64,000 nucleotides of DNA from Pseudomonas sp. DTU_2021_1001937_2_SI_NGA_ILE_001 (GCF_032463525.1 NZ_CP135971.1:2790001-2854000); one strand, 5' to 3'. Positions 41,980 to 50,356 are shown, counted from the first letter of the stretch. Program-made: numbers and translations. The notes: generated by a model from the letters alone, not told the origin.

Positions 41980-42015
41980 TGACAAATCCGCTCACACAGG
42001 CCCCGGCAGACCAGG

Positions 42016-43626
42016 CTAAGCGCCCGGCCCAGGCGGCAGGTAGCGACCGTACCAGGGCCTCTGCGGGATGCGCCCGGACAGCCGTTCCATCTCGGCCTCG
42101 TCGGCGCGAATCACATGCAGGGCCAGCTTCATGGTCTCGACATCCAGCTCCCCGCCGCCGCCACCATTCTCGCGCCCCCATGCACCGCAGCCCGATTCGG
42201 CGGGCCCCAGCCAGGGGCTTTCGACCTCCACCCAGCAGCCCTTGGCGAACCACGGCACGCCATCGACCTCGATCCGCCGTACCTCACCGGGATGGAAGCG
42301 TTCATGGGCGGCGAACCAGTCATCGATACGGTCATCGATCCAGCCGTGAAAGGCCCAGAAAACCGGGTTGACGTGCGACGAGAAGGCGTCGGCCAGGTAG
42401 TCGTTCTCAGCGCGAAACCAGCGCTCGGAAAAATCGTCGGCCGGTCGGTCGTACAGCATCGGGTACAGGCTGTTCGGGGCGCGGCCCACGGCGGCCCAGC
42501 ACATGTGCAGCCAGTCATGCAGGCCCAGTTCGATGCGACTGCCCAGTTCGCCCAGGCACAGGGTCGCCAGGTATTCAGGGTCCTGGTACTGCGCTTCCCA
42601 GACCTGGAAGTTGGCGTAGTAGCCCTCGCTGCTCTTCACGTCGCGCAGCCACTGGTTGAAGGCATCGTCGCCGGGCGCCTCCCAGGCTGGTGGTACCGAA
42701 TAGCCGTCGTGGTTCTCCAGGTAATTCACGAAGGCCTGGATGCCATGACCGATGAACGGCCGCGGCGGCGGAAAGCACTTCCAGGAACGCAGGTCCTGGA
42801 AACTGCGCGCATGGCGCAGCATGCGCCGGTGCATGTAGAGAAAATCCTCACCGGAACCGTTGGTATGCCGCCGCTTGCCCCGCGCATCGCGCTCCTGCCC
42901 CAGCGGGCCGGGCTGCCAGCCCAGGGCACGCAACGATTGCTGCCGATCGTCGTTCAGGCGGTGCCAGCGGTCACGGGTGGCATGCCACAACTGGTGGTAC
43001 AGGCGATGCCCCGGCGAGATCAGCCAGGCATGCAGGTCCGGGTCATACGGCAAGCGTTCGCGGGCCTGGATGAACGGCCGGCGCGTGGCGACGAAGCGCG
43101 CCTGCACGGCGGAATGGCCCGCCTGCGCACCGCGCCGCTGCAGCGTACCGCTCAGGGTCGCGGCCCCGCCGCCGGTGCTCCACACACCCCAGACCTCGTC
43201 GAAAATGGCTGCGCATTCGTAGGCCTGGCCGTCGGCGCCAGCCAGCTTCCAGCGCAGGTTCGGTTCGCGCTCGGCTTTCAGCTCGCCGAACAGCTCCAGG
43301 CCGCCATGCTCGAAAGGCCGGCGGCCCAGATGGCCGCGCAACGCCTTGCCCGACGGCCCGACGTCCAGCAGCAGCTCCAGGCCCTCGCCGGCCAGTTCGG
43401 CGAAGGCCGGCTGGGCGTCGAGCAAACGAAAATCCCAGATGCCCACCAGGCGCCCGGCCAGCAGGTTCTGGGCAAGGCTCGGCGGCACGATGGTGGGCTC
43501 TTCGGCCAGCGCGGCTTCCTCGGCCGCCTGATAACGCCGATAGCCCAAGATCGGTAACCCTACCCCGCCTGCCGTCGCCGCCACAGCGGCCGCGCCGGCC
43601 AGCAATCCTCGCCGAGAAAACTTCAT
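42016..43626 (-). CDS. pvdP: PvdP tyrosinase (pyoverdine chromophore formation)
   Basis: A 536-aa Tat-exported copper oxidase. The N-terminus MKFSRRGLLAGAAAVAA is a twin-arginine signal. The C-terminal half is tyrosinase-like, with copper-site histidines in MHRRMLRHARSF and GLHDWLHMCWA, and HVNPVFWAFHGWIDDR carrying the last pair. PvdP oxidises and cyclises ferribactin to dihydropyoverdine in the periplasm. A Met three codons upstream (43635) is an alternative start; the second Met is preferred because GGGAC precedes it and it gives the compact Tat signal. It has its own iron-starvation box. Confidence 0.92.
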   Translation of the reverse strand: MKFSRRGLLAGAAAVAATAGGVGLPILGYRRYQAAEEAALAEEPTIVPPSLAQNLLAGRLVGIWDFRLLDAQPAFAELAGEGLELLLDVGPSGKALRGHLGRRPFEHGGLELFGELKAEREPNLRWKLAGADGQAYECAAIFDEVWGVWSTGGGAATLSGTLQRRGAQAGHSAVQARFVATRRPFIQARERLPYDPDLHAWLISPGHRLYHQLWHATRDRWHRLNDDRQQSLRALGWQPGPLGQERDARGKRRHTNGSGEDFLYMHRRMLRHARSFQDLRSWKCFPPPRPFIGHGIQAFVNYLENHDGYSVPPAWEAPGDDAFNQWLRDVKSSEGYYANFQVWEAQYQDPEYLATLCLGELGSRIELGLHDWLHMCWAAVGRAPNSLYPMLYDRPADDFSERWFRAENDYLADAFSSHVNPVFWAFHGWIDDRIDDWFAAHERFHPGEVRRIEVDGVPWFAKGCWVEVESPWLGPAESGCGAWGRENGGGGGELDVETMKLALHVIRADEAEMERLSGRIPQRPWYGRYLPPGPGA

Positions 43627-43674
43627 CTGTCCCATCCGCTTTTCCGCTCGCAGGTCTGAGCGCCTGCCCCAAGA

Positions 43675-43698
43675 ACGAACGGCTGGAGGGGGAATTTA
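43675..43698 (-). promoter_or_regulatory. PvdS iron-starvation box for pvdP
   Basis: An exact TAAAT-N16-CGT on the minus strand, with the CGT about 48 nt before the pvdP ATG. Confidence 0.87.
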
Positions 43699-43705
43699 TC
43701 CGGTG

Positions 43706-43741
43706 CCGGCACTAGGTTTCGTAAGAAACCTAAAGTGCCGG
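43706..43741. other. Long hairpin between pvdP and azurin genes
   Basis: The nested inverted repeat has an outer CCGGCAC / GTGCCGG and an inner AGGTTTC / GAAACCT around a GTAA loop. It lies immediately upstream of the pvdP promoter box and about 60 nt before the azurin gene. It could insulate the two divergent promoters or be an operator. Confidence 0.5.
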
Positions 43742-43798
43742 GCGCGGCACTCGTTAATACGCCTGTAAACGTCCAATCCAGTCCCACGGGAGAGTTCC

Positions 43799-44248
43799 AT
43801 GCATCGCGCTTTACTTCTGGCCCTCAGCCTCGCCCTGCCCGGCTTCGCCTGGGCGGCGGACGACTGCTCCACGGAAATCCACGGCACCGATCAGATGACC
43901 TTCGACAAGAGCGAAATCGTCGTACCGGCCAGCTGCAAGCAGTTCAAGGTCACCCTCAAGCATCCGGGCAACCTGCCCAAGGAGGTGATGGGGCATAACT
44001 GGGTGCTGAGCCAGACCGCCGACATGCAGGGCATCCTCAGCGACGGCGCGGCGGCCGGGGTCGGCAGCGGCTACCTGAAGGCAGACGACTCACGCATCAT
44101 CGCCCACACCCGGCTGCTCAGCGGCGGCGAGGAAGACAGCGTGGTGTTCGACACGGCGAAGCTCAAGGGCGACGGCGACTATCAGTTCTTCTGCTCGTTC
44201 CCGGTCCACTCGGTACTCATGAAAGGCCGCCTGAAATTCGGCGCCTGA
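43799..44248 (+). CDS. azu: Azurin (blue copper protein)
   Basis: A 149-aa periplasmic type 1 copper protein. The signal peptide is residues 1-20 (cleavage WAA-DDC). In mature numbering all ligands are canonical: Gly45-His46 (MGHNWVL), Cys112 (FFCSF), His117 and Met121 (VHSVLMKG). The Cys3-Cys26 disulfide pair is also present. Azurin carries electrons in the periplasm. Its position next to the copper enzyme PvdP inside the pyoverdine locus is unusual. The upstream region shows no exact iron-starvation box on its strand, so co-regulation is not shown. Confidence 0.95.
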   Translation: MHRALLLALSLALPGFAWAADDCSTEIHGTDQMTFDKSEIVVPASCKQFKVTLKHPGNLPKEVMGHNWVLSQTADMQGILSDGAAAGVGSGYLKADDSRIIAHTRLLSGGEEDSVVFDTAKLKGDGDYQFFCSFPVHSVLMKGRLKFGA

Positions 44249-44260
44249 GCCACCCGAACA

Positions 44261-44284
44261 GGGCCGCCCCGCCGTGGGCGGCCC
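44261..44284. terminator. Hairpin between convergent azurin and SCP2-JmjC genes
   Basis: GGGCCGCCC and GGGCGGCCC form a strong 9-bp GC stem with a 6-nt loop. No T-run follows. A likely transcript boundary. Confidence 0.55.
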
Positions 44285-44293
44285 GGCGGCGGG

Positions 44294-45421
44294 TTACCAG
44301 CCGCGCCCCGAATTGACCCAGAAATTCACCGACAGGGACGTCGACACCGATTCGACCTGATGGAACCAGCCTTCGGGCAGGAACAGCAGGTCACCGGCCT
44401 GCAGCACGATACGGTGGAAGGTCACCTCGCGTGCGGCCGGATAGCGAACGTAGTCCGGCTGGTCGGGGTTCACCTCGCAACCCTCCAGCCCCCCACCTTC
44501 CGAGGTCGACCAGGTGCCCAGCGCTTCACGATGGTGCGGTGCGGCCAGGATGAAGGACTTCTGCCCCCACACCTGGGCGAACAGGTTGTCCGAGTCATCA
44601 CGATGCAGGGGCGTCAGGGTGCCTTTGGGGCCGATCCAGATACGCGGCTTGATGTACAGCGAACGCTCGAAGTACTCGGGAAAGCGGATCAGCGCCAACA
44701 GCTGCGGCGGCACCAGGTTGTTGCCCATGTAGGGCGGGCTCTCCCCCGGTGCCAGCGGGCGGTCCAGGGAGGCGATGAACTCGGCAATGGAGGTCGAGCG
44801 GAAATCCCGCTCGGTGGAAAAGGTCTTCTGCGCGTAATCGCCGTGCCGGGTAATACCCTTGAGTTCAGCGAAATGCCTGATCGACTCTTCGCGACTCATG
44901 TTGAACAGCGGCCAGTCGCGCAAGGCATCGCTGAGCACCACCGGCGTGCCATGTGCCAGGTAGTCACGGCGAAAGGCATCCACCGAGAGGCTGGCCAAGG
45001 GGCGACGCTCGATGCTCTGCAAGGCCGGCTGGGCGGCCGACAGGCGATCACTGGGGCGCTCCTGGGCCGGATAACGCTGATTCATGGTCGCCGCCGGCTT
45101 CTCCACCGCCACACCCCGGCGCGCCGCCTGGATGATCTGCGGCAGCAAGGTGGCCAGGCCCAGCTGGCCGGCGATCTTCAGCTCGCCCCGGGCGAACAGC
45201 TCTTCCACGTCCTGCGTGCCCTCCAGCACCCCGGCGAACAGCGCTGCGGGCATCTCGATGGTCACGTCAGCCGCTGCATGCCGGCCGCCTCGCACCTCAA
45301 GCTGCTCGGCGACTGCCGCCCACACCGCCTGGCCCTCACCGAACTCGAACTGGAACACCCCCTGCACGCCCACCGCCTGGGCACCGGAAAACAGCCGGGT
45401 CAACACCGCAAGCACATCCAT
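44294..45421 (-). CDS. SCP2-like / JmjC (cupin_8) fusion protein
   Basis: A 375-aa cytosolic protein with two domains. Residues 1 to about 100 look like an SCP2 sterol-carrier-type lipid-binding domain (GVFQFEFGEG, VTIEMPAALFAGVLEG, FARGELKIAGQLGLA). Residues about 125-375 are a JmjC/cupin-8 Fe(II)/2-oxoglutarate hydroxylase fold with metal ligands His273 and Asp275 (PLHRDD) and distal His354 (GWFHQVES). AGGAGAG precedes the ATG at 45421. It has an iron-starvation box with one mismatch, back-to-back with that of pvdM, so it appears to be part of the PvdS regulon. The substrate is unknown; a hydroxylation in pyoverdine or its lipid precursor is one possibility. Confidence 0.8.
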   Translation of the reverse strand: MDVLAVLTRLFSGAQAVGVQGVFQFEFGEGQAVWAAVAEQLEVRGGRHAAADVTIEMPAALFAGVLEGTQDVEELFARGELKIAGQLGLATLLPQIIQAARRGVAVEKPAATMNQRYPAQERPSDRLSAAQPALQSIERRPLASLSVDAFRRDYLAHGTPVVLSDALRDWPLFNMSREESIRHFAELKGITRHGDYAQKTFSTERDFRSTSIAEFIASLDRPLAPGESPPYMGNNLVPPQLLALIRFPEYFERSLYIKPRIWIGPKGTLTPLHRDDSDNLFAQVWGQKSFILAAPHHREALGTWSTSEGGGLEGCEVNPDQPDYVRYPAAREVTFHRIVLQAGDLLFLPEGWFHQVESVSTSLSVNFWVNSGRGW

Positions 45422-45489
45422 CACGCCTCTCTCCTGGAAACCGGACCGAGTGCCCACCCCTGCGAGGCGGTGCACGACATGCCCTATGG

Positions 45490-45513
45490 ACGAGCGGCCC
45501 GGCGCAGAAATTA
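45490..45513 (-). promoter_or_regulatory. PvdS iron-starvation box (one mismatch) for the SCP2-JmjC gene
   Basis: TAATT-N16-CGT on the minus strand differs from the consensus only at the third base of TAAAT. The CGT lies 68 nt before the SCP2-JmjC ATG, and the box is 18 nt from the divergent pvdM box. Confidence 0.65.
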
Positions 45514-45531
45514 TCCATGCGCCGGCCTGGG

Positions 45532-45555
45532 TAAATTCCCCACTGCGTGGCTCGT
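45532..45555 (+). promoter_or_regulatory. PvdS iron-starvation box for pvdM
   Basis: An exact TAAAT-N16-CGT on the plus strand, ending 55 nt before the pvdM ATG. Confidence 0.87.
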
Positions 45556-45610
45556 TCTTCCTGCGAATCGCCGGCAGCCAGCCGGTCCATGTCGAGGTTC
45601 GGAGAGTTCG

Positions 45611-46978
45611 ATGAGCATGAGTCGTACCGCCAGGAAATGGCTGGTCTGGAGCAGCGTGACGGTGGTGACACTGGCAGCCTTCGCGGCATTGGCCTGGTGG
45701 TTGTTCATCGGTCGCCTGCAGCTTTACCCCCACGACGTGATGCGTCGCGCCAATGAGATCCAGGAACGCATCCTGTCCTTCGACAGCCACATCGACATCC
45801 AGCCGCGCTTCGGCACACCGGGCAACGAGGCGAACAAGGACGGCCGCACCCAGTTCGACCTGGTCAAGGCGGCCCGCGGCCGCCTCAGCGGCGCGGCGCT
45901 CACGGTCTGGGCCTGGCCGGAATTCTGGAACGGCGCCCACGGCCCGCACCGCCCGACCGCAGGCTTCGTGGAGGCAGCGCGCCACGAGCAGGAAACCCGT
46001 TACCGAATCATCACCGGCATCGCCCGCGACTTCCCCAACCAGGCCGGTATCGCCTACACCCCGGCAGACTTCCGACGCCTGGCCCACGAGGGCAAGTTCG
46101 CCATCGTGATCAGCATGCTCAACGCCTATCCGCTCGGTGACGACGTCTCGCGCCTAGACGACTGGGCCGCACGCGGCATGCGCATCTTCGGTTTCAGTTA
46201 TGTGGCCAACAATGCCTGGGCCGACTCTTCGCGACCCATGCCATTCTTCGGGGACTCCCCCGACGAACATGGCGGCCTGTCCGAGCTGGGCCGCCAGGCA
46301 GTGCGCCGGCTCAACGACCTGGGCGTGGTCATCGACGTGTCGCAGATGTCCAGCCTGGCGCTGGAACAGGTGGTGCAGCTGACCCGTGCGCCGGTGATCG
46401 CCTCGCATTCCAGCGTCAAGGGTCTGGTCGACCTGCAGCGCAACCTCAGCGACAAGGAGCTGCGGATGATCCGCGACACCGGCGGTGTGGTGCAGATCCC
46501 CGGCTTCTCCTCGTACCTCAAGGCCTTCTCCGAACAGACCCTGGAGAAGATCAATAAGATGCGCGCCGACTTCGGCCTGCCCAAGGTGCAAAACCTGTCG
46601 CAGGCCAGCATGCCCGCCGACCCTGTGTTCTCCATCTGGCCAGAGCAACGCTTCGGCGACTACGCCAGCGCGCTGTACGCCATCCTCGACGAAGACCCTC
46701 GCGCCACCCTCAAGGACTTCGGTGATGCCATCGACTACGCGGTGAAGAAGATCGGCATCGACCACGTCGGCATCAGCTCGGACTTCAACGACGGCGGCGG
46801 CATCGTCGGCTGGGAGAACGTCGGCGACACCCGCAACGTCACGGCCGAGCTGCTGCAGCGCGGCTACTCCGAAGAAGACATCGCCAAGCTGTGGGGTGGC
46901 AACTTCCTCAGGGTCTGGGAACAGGTGCAACGCCACGCGGCGCCCGCCCCTGCCCCGGCGGCGGTGCAAAAGCCATGA
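45611..46978 (+). CDS. pvdM: PvdM, membrane dipeptidase-like pyoverdine maturation protein
   Basis: A 455-aa protein with an N-terminal membrane anchor (WLVWSSVTVVTLAAFAALAWWLF) and an M19 renal-dipeptidase-like domain facing the periplasm. Zinc-site features are DSHIDIQ (His-x-Asp), IASHSSVKGLVD and HVGISSDFNDGGG. In pseudomonads PvdM is required for PvdP to oxidise ferribactin. GGAGAG precedes the start; the second Met (45617) is an alternative. First gene of pvdMNO, overlapping pvdN by four bases. Confidence 0.93.
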   Translation: MSMSRTARKWLVWSSVTVVTLAAFAALAWWLFIGRLQLYPHDVMRRANEIQERILSFDSHIDIQPRFGTPGNEANKDGRTQFDLVKAARGRLSGAALTVWAWPEFWNGAHGPHRPTAGFVEAARHEQETRYRIITGIARDFPNQAGIAYTPADFRRLAHEGKFAIVISMLNAYPLGDDVSRLDDWAARGMRIFGFSYVANNAWADSSRPMPFFGDSPDEHGGLSELGRQAVRRLNDLGVVIDVSQMSSLALEQVVQLTRAPVIASHSSVKGLVDLQRNLSDKELRMIRDTGGVVQIPGFSSYLKAFSEQTLEKINKMRADFGLPKVQNLSQASMPADPVFSIWPEQRFGDYASALYAILDEDPRATLKDFGDAIDYAVKKIGIDHVGISSDFNDGGGIVGWENVGDTRNVTAELLQRGYSEEDIAKLWGGNFLRVWEQVQRHAAPAPAPAAVQKP

Positions 46979-48258
46979 TCCAGAACACCCGGCGTGACTT
47001 CATCAAGGCCGGCGGGCTGGTCGGCGCAGGGTTGACGCTGGCGGCCAGCGTCCCGGCAACGGCGACGCCTCAGTCAGACACCCTGCGCCGTGGCGACTGG
47101 CAGCGCTTGCGGCAGTTGTTCCCCCTGGATTACCGCTACGCCCACTTCGCCAACTTTCTGGTCAGCGCACACTGCGAGCCGATCCGCGCCGCCATCGAAG
47201 CGCATCGGGCGCGTCTGGACGGCAACCCTGCGCAGGTCATGGACTACGACCGCCAGGAAGTCTGGCAGCACGAACATGAAGTCCGCACCCAGGCCGCACG
47301 CTACCTGGGCGTGGCACCGGGGCAGATCGCCCTGACCGGCAGCACCACCGAAGGGCTGAACATCTTCTATGGCGGGGTCAGGCTCAAACCGGGCCAGGAA
47401 ATTCTCACCACGGTGCACGAGCACTACTCGGTGCGCTACGCCTTGCAATACCGCACCGAGCGCGACGGCGCCGGCGTGCGCAAGCTGCGCCTGTTCGAAG
47501 ATCCCCGGCAGGCCAGCGAGGATGAAATCCTCACCCGCATCGCCCAGGGCATCCGCCCCGAGACCCGCGTGCTGGGCATGACCTGGGTGCACTCCGGCAG
47601 CGGCGTGAAGCTGCCGATCGGCAAGATCGGTGAACTGGTCAAGGAAACCAACCGGGAGCGCGGTCCGGACGAGCGGATTATCTATGGCATCGACGGCGTA
47701 CACGGCTTCGGCGTGGAGAATCTCGACTTCGCGGCGATGAACTGCGACTTCTTCATTTCCGGCACTCACAAATGGATGTTCGGCCCACGGGGCACCGGCA
47801 TCATCTGCGCGGCCTCGGAGCACACCCGGGACCTGGTGCCGCTCGGCGCCACCTTCTCGCAGAACCAGAACTTCGGCACCACCTTCACACCGGGTGGCTA
47901 CCAGGCCTTCGAACATCGCTGGGCGGCCAGCAAGGCCTTCGAGCTGCACCTGCAACTGGGCAAGGACGCGGTGCAGCAGCGCATCCACGGACTGAACCAC
48001 TACCTCAAGCAACAGTTGCAGACCCTCAAGGGCGTCGAGCTGGTCACCCCGTCCAGCAGTGCGCTCTCGGCGGGCTTCACCTTTTTCCGTATCGCCGGCC
48101 AGGACGACGAAGCACTGGCCGCCTACCTGATTCAGAACCGCGTGATGGTCGACTCGGTCAGCCGCGACGCCGGGCCGGTGGTGCGCATGGCGCCCGGCCT
48201 GCTGAATACCGAGGCCGAGGTGGACCGTGCCATACGCCTGTTGGCCGCCAGAACCTGA
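46975..48258 (+). CDS. pvdN: PvdN, PLP-dependent pyoverdine side-chain enzyme
   Basis: A 427-aa Tat-exported, fold-type I PLP enzyme. The N-terminus NTRRDFIKAGGLVGAG is a twin-arginine signal. LTGSTTEGLNIFYGG, YGIDGVHGFG and the PLP lysine in SGTHKWMFGPRGTG are visible. PvdN acts in the periplasm on the glutamate residue of pyoverdine, giving the succinamide side chain. The start overlaps the pvdM stop (ATGA), so it is translationally coupled. Confidence 0.94.
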   Translation: MIQNTRRDFIKAGGLVGAGLTLAASVPATATPQSDTLRRGDWQRLRQLFPLDYRYAHFANFLVSAHCEPIRAAIEAHRARLDGNPAQVMDYDRQEVWQHEHEVRTQAARYLGVAPGQIALTGSTTEGLNIFYGGVRLKPGQEILTTVHEHYSVRYALQYRTERDGAGVRKLRLFEDPRQASEDEILTRIAQGIRPETRVLGMTWVHSGSGVKLPIGKIGELVKETNRERGPDERIIYGIDGVHGFGVENLDFAAMNCDFFISGTHKWMFGPRGTGIICAASEHTRDLVPLGATFSQNQNFGTTFTPGGYQAFEHRWAASKAFELHLQLGKDAVQQRIHGLNHYLKQQLQTLKGVELVTPSSSALSAGFTFFRIAGQDDEALAAYLIQNRVMVDSVSRDAGPVVRMAPGLLNTEAEVDRAIRLLAART

Positions 48259-48278
48259 GGGCCAGGCATGGTCATCCA

Positions 48279-48337
48279 GACCTGTAGGACCGGCTTCAGC
48301 CGGGATGCCGTTCGCGGCTCAAGCCGCCCCTGCAGGC
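48279..48337. repeat. REP-like palindrome, diverged
   Basis: CCTGTAGGACCGGCTTCAGC and its partner GCGGCTCAAGCCGCCCCTGC form a compact inverted pair related to family A, lying between pvdN and pvdO inside the operon. Confidence 0.6.
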
Positions 48338-48390
48338 CAACACCGTCTCAAGCGTCTTGCCCTTCATCTCCCACCTTCAGAGGAACCCCG

Positions 48391-49263
48391 ATGCCCCCTC
48401 TACACCACTCCCTTCTGGGGCCGCTGCTGGCCCTGTCGTGCGCATTGCCGTGCGCCGTTGCCCAGGCCGACACCGAGCGGCAACCAGGCAGCGTGTTCAA
48501 GGACTGCAAGGACTGCCCGGAAATGGTCGTGCTGCCCGCCGGCAGCTACGTGATGGGCACCCCGGACGGCGAACTGGGCCGCCAGCCCGACGAAGGCCCG
48601 CTGCACACCGTGACCTTCGCCCGGCCGTTTGCGATCAGCCGCTTCCAGGTCACTGCCGCTGAGCTGAATGCCTACGTCAAGGCCAGCGGCGCAGTGCTCA
48701 AGAGCGGCGACGAGCGTCCCGGCCGCTGGTGCGAGGCGGGCAAGCCGAGTTACCCGCAAGGGCCTCGGCAGCCCGCCGTGTGTATCGATTACTACGAAGT
48801 CCAGGCCTATGCCGACTGGCTGAGCCGGCAGACCGGCCAGCACTACCGGATGCTCAGCGAAGCGGAACGCGAATACGCGGCGCGCGCCGGCTCCACCGGC
48901 CCCTTCCCGTTTCCCTTCGATGCCGAAGGCGAGTACCAGATCACCCAGCATGCCAACACCTACGGCCCCAAGGACGGCTACACCTACAGCGCGCCGGTGG
49001 GCAGCTACCCGCCCAACGCGTTCGGCGTGTACGACATGCACGGCAACGTGTACGAATGGGTCGCAGACTGCTGGCACAAGGATTACGTGGGCGCACCAAG
49101 CGATGGCAGTGCATGGCTGGAAGGCGCCGACTGCGACCGCGCGCACATGCGCGGCAACGACTGGGGCGAGCCACCGATCTTCTCCCGCTCGGGCAATCGC
49201 AATGATCGGCTGAGAACCACCCGTGGGGATTTTCTGGGCTTTCGTGTGGCCCGGCAGCTTTGA
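48391..49263 (+). CDS. pvdO: PvdO, FGE-like pyoverdine maturation enzyme
   Basis: A 290-aa exported protein with a signal peptide (LLGPLLALSCALPCAVAQA) and a formylglycine-generating-enzyme/sulfatase-modifying domain (MVVLPAGSYVMGTPDGE; NAFGVYDMHGNVYEWVADCW; RTTRGDFLGFRVA). PvdO is needed for the last oxidation of dihydropyoverdine to pyoverdine in the periplasm. AGAGGAA precedes the ATG at 48391. Third gene of pvdMNO, separated from pvdN by 132 nt with a REP-like element. Confidence 0.93.
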   Translation: MPPLHHSLLGPLLALSCALPCAVAQADTERQPGSVFKDCKDCPEMVVLPAGSYVMGTPDGELGRQPDEGPLHTVTFARPFAISRFQVTAAELNAYVKASGAVLKSGDERPGRWCEAGKPSYPQGPRQPAVCIDYYEVQAYADWLSRQTGQHYRMLSEAEREYAARAGSTGPFPFPFDAEGEYQITQHANTYGPKDGYTYSAPVGSYPPNAFGVYDMHGNVYEWVADCWHKDYVGAPSDGSAWLEGADCDRAHMRGNDWGEPPIFSRSGNRNDRLRTTRGDFLGFRVARQL

Positions 49264-49268
49264 TGGAC

Positions 49269-49298
49269 CGCCCTGCCCGTCCGGCGACGGGCAGGGCG
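49269..49298. terminator. Bidirectional hairpin between pvdO and pvdF
   Basis: CGCCCTGCCCGT and ACGGGCAGGGCG form a perfect 12-bp stem between the two convergent genes. It has no T-run, but it is the strongest hairpin of the gap. Confidence 0.65.
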
Positions 49299-49308
49299 CG
49301 AAGCGGCG

Positions 49309-50157
49309 TCAGGCCGCCGGCTGATCGACTTGCAAGCGCCCGGCCACTGCTTCCAGACCCGTGACCAGCAGCGGCAGCAGACTGTGGGTGAAGTTGTTCC
49401 AGCGCAGCTCCAGAATCGTATCCTCGGGGTCGATGACGGTGTTCAAGGCGTCCACCACCACCTCGCCCGAATCGATGCCGCCGTCGACGTAATGGAACGA
49501 CGCGCCGGTACGATCCACAACCGCGACTGGCACGGTCTGGCGCTGCGCCCAGTCCACCACCTTCTGTCCGCGCGCGCCGTACAGGGCGTCCCAGGTCGCA
49601 TAGGCACCGCGACGCTGATACGGCGAGTCGCTGCGCGTGATGCCGGGGTGGATATTGAAGATGCGCCGTTCGAAGGGGCTACCGGGACGAATCAGCTCAT
49701 CGAGGATCACCAGCAGGCCGTCGAGGATCACCACATCCACGCGCAGTTCCTGGAGCAGGCTCGCCAATTGACGCTCGAATGCCTGCTTGCCAGCCACCCG
49801 TTGCGGGGCGTCGAGCGGCAGGCGTCGATAGCTCGAAGGCACCGAGCACAGCAGCTCGTTCACCGGTCGCCCTGCCAGCTGCAGGTCACGCGGGTAATAC
49901 CACTGGTCGGCCTGACGAGGATCGAAGCCATAGCCTTGGAGGCTGGCGCGATCACGTGGCGAATCCGGGTCGTCATCGTTGATCACCGCGACCAGTTGGT
50001 AACGCTGGCCCAGGGGCGTGTCGTTCAGCGCCGTCACCAGGTACTCCAGTGGCGAGACCATATAGCGCTGGCCGCCCCGGTAGGGAATGTCCTGGCCGGC
50101 CAGGTCGGCGGCGGCGTTCCTGAACGACCAGATGTAGGCAAGTCTGAGTTTTTCCAT
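49309..50157 (-). CDS. pvdF: PvdF, N5-hydroxyornithine transformylase
   Basis: A 282-aa formyltransferase of the purN/fmt fold. The catalytic Asn-His pair is in IFNIHPGITR, SPYQRRGAYATWDALYGARG follows, and the third residue of the triad is the Asp in GIDSGEVVVDA. It uses N10-formyl-tetrahydrofolate to make N5-formyl-N5-hydroxyornithine for pyoverdine. GGAG precedes the ATG. It is divergent from pvdA, which makes its substrate; each has an exact iron-starvation box. Confidence 0.94.
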   Translation of the reverse strand: MEKLRLAYIWSFRNAAADLAGQDIPYRGGQRYMVSPLEYLVTALNDTPLGQRYQLVAVINDDDPDSPRDRASLQGYGFDPRQADQWYYPRDLQLAGRPVNELLCSVPSSYRRLPLDAPQRVAGKQAFERQLASLLQELRVDVVILDGLLVILDELIRPGSPFERRIFNIHPGITRSDSPYQRRGAYATWDALYGARGQKVVDWAQRQTVPVAVVDRTGASFHYVDGGIDSGEVVVDALNTVIDPEDTILELRWNNFTHSLLPLLVTGLEAVAGRLQVDQPAA

Positions 50158-50193
50158 GTCTGCTCCAACGCAGTGGGTGGCTACAGGTCACAG

Positions 50194-50217
50194 ACGAACA
50201 CCTCACCCGGCGATTTA
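50194..50217 (-). promoter_or_regulatory. PvdS iron-starvation box for pvdF
   Basis: An exact TAAAT-N16-CGT on the minus strand, with the CGT 36 nt before the pvdF ATG. Confidence 0.87.
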
Positions 50218-50244
50218 GCCGCCGTCGCCACCTTCGCAAGCGGT

Positions 50245-50268
50245 TAAATCCGCCGCGACATCCTTCGT
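50245..50268 (+). promoter_or_regulatory. PvdS iron-starvation box for pvdA
   Basis: An exact TAAAT-N16-CGT on the plus strand, about 90 nt before the pvdA ATG and 27 nt from the divergent pvdF box. Confidence 0.87.
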
Positions 50269-50356
50269 CTAGTCAGCGAATGCCAGCGTGCAAATACGGC
50301 AACAGCTCCATGACCTCACGCACCCTTCGCCCAGACTTCAACAAAGGATTGCTGCT

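Noticed and set aside
44360..45610. Long in-frame extension upstream of pvdM
   Set aside because: It runs antisense to the SCP2-JmjC gene. The PvdM membrane anchor, ribosome site and iron-starvation box all place the start at 45611.
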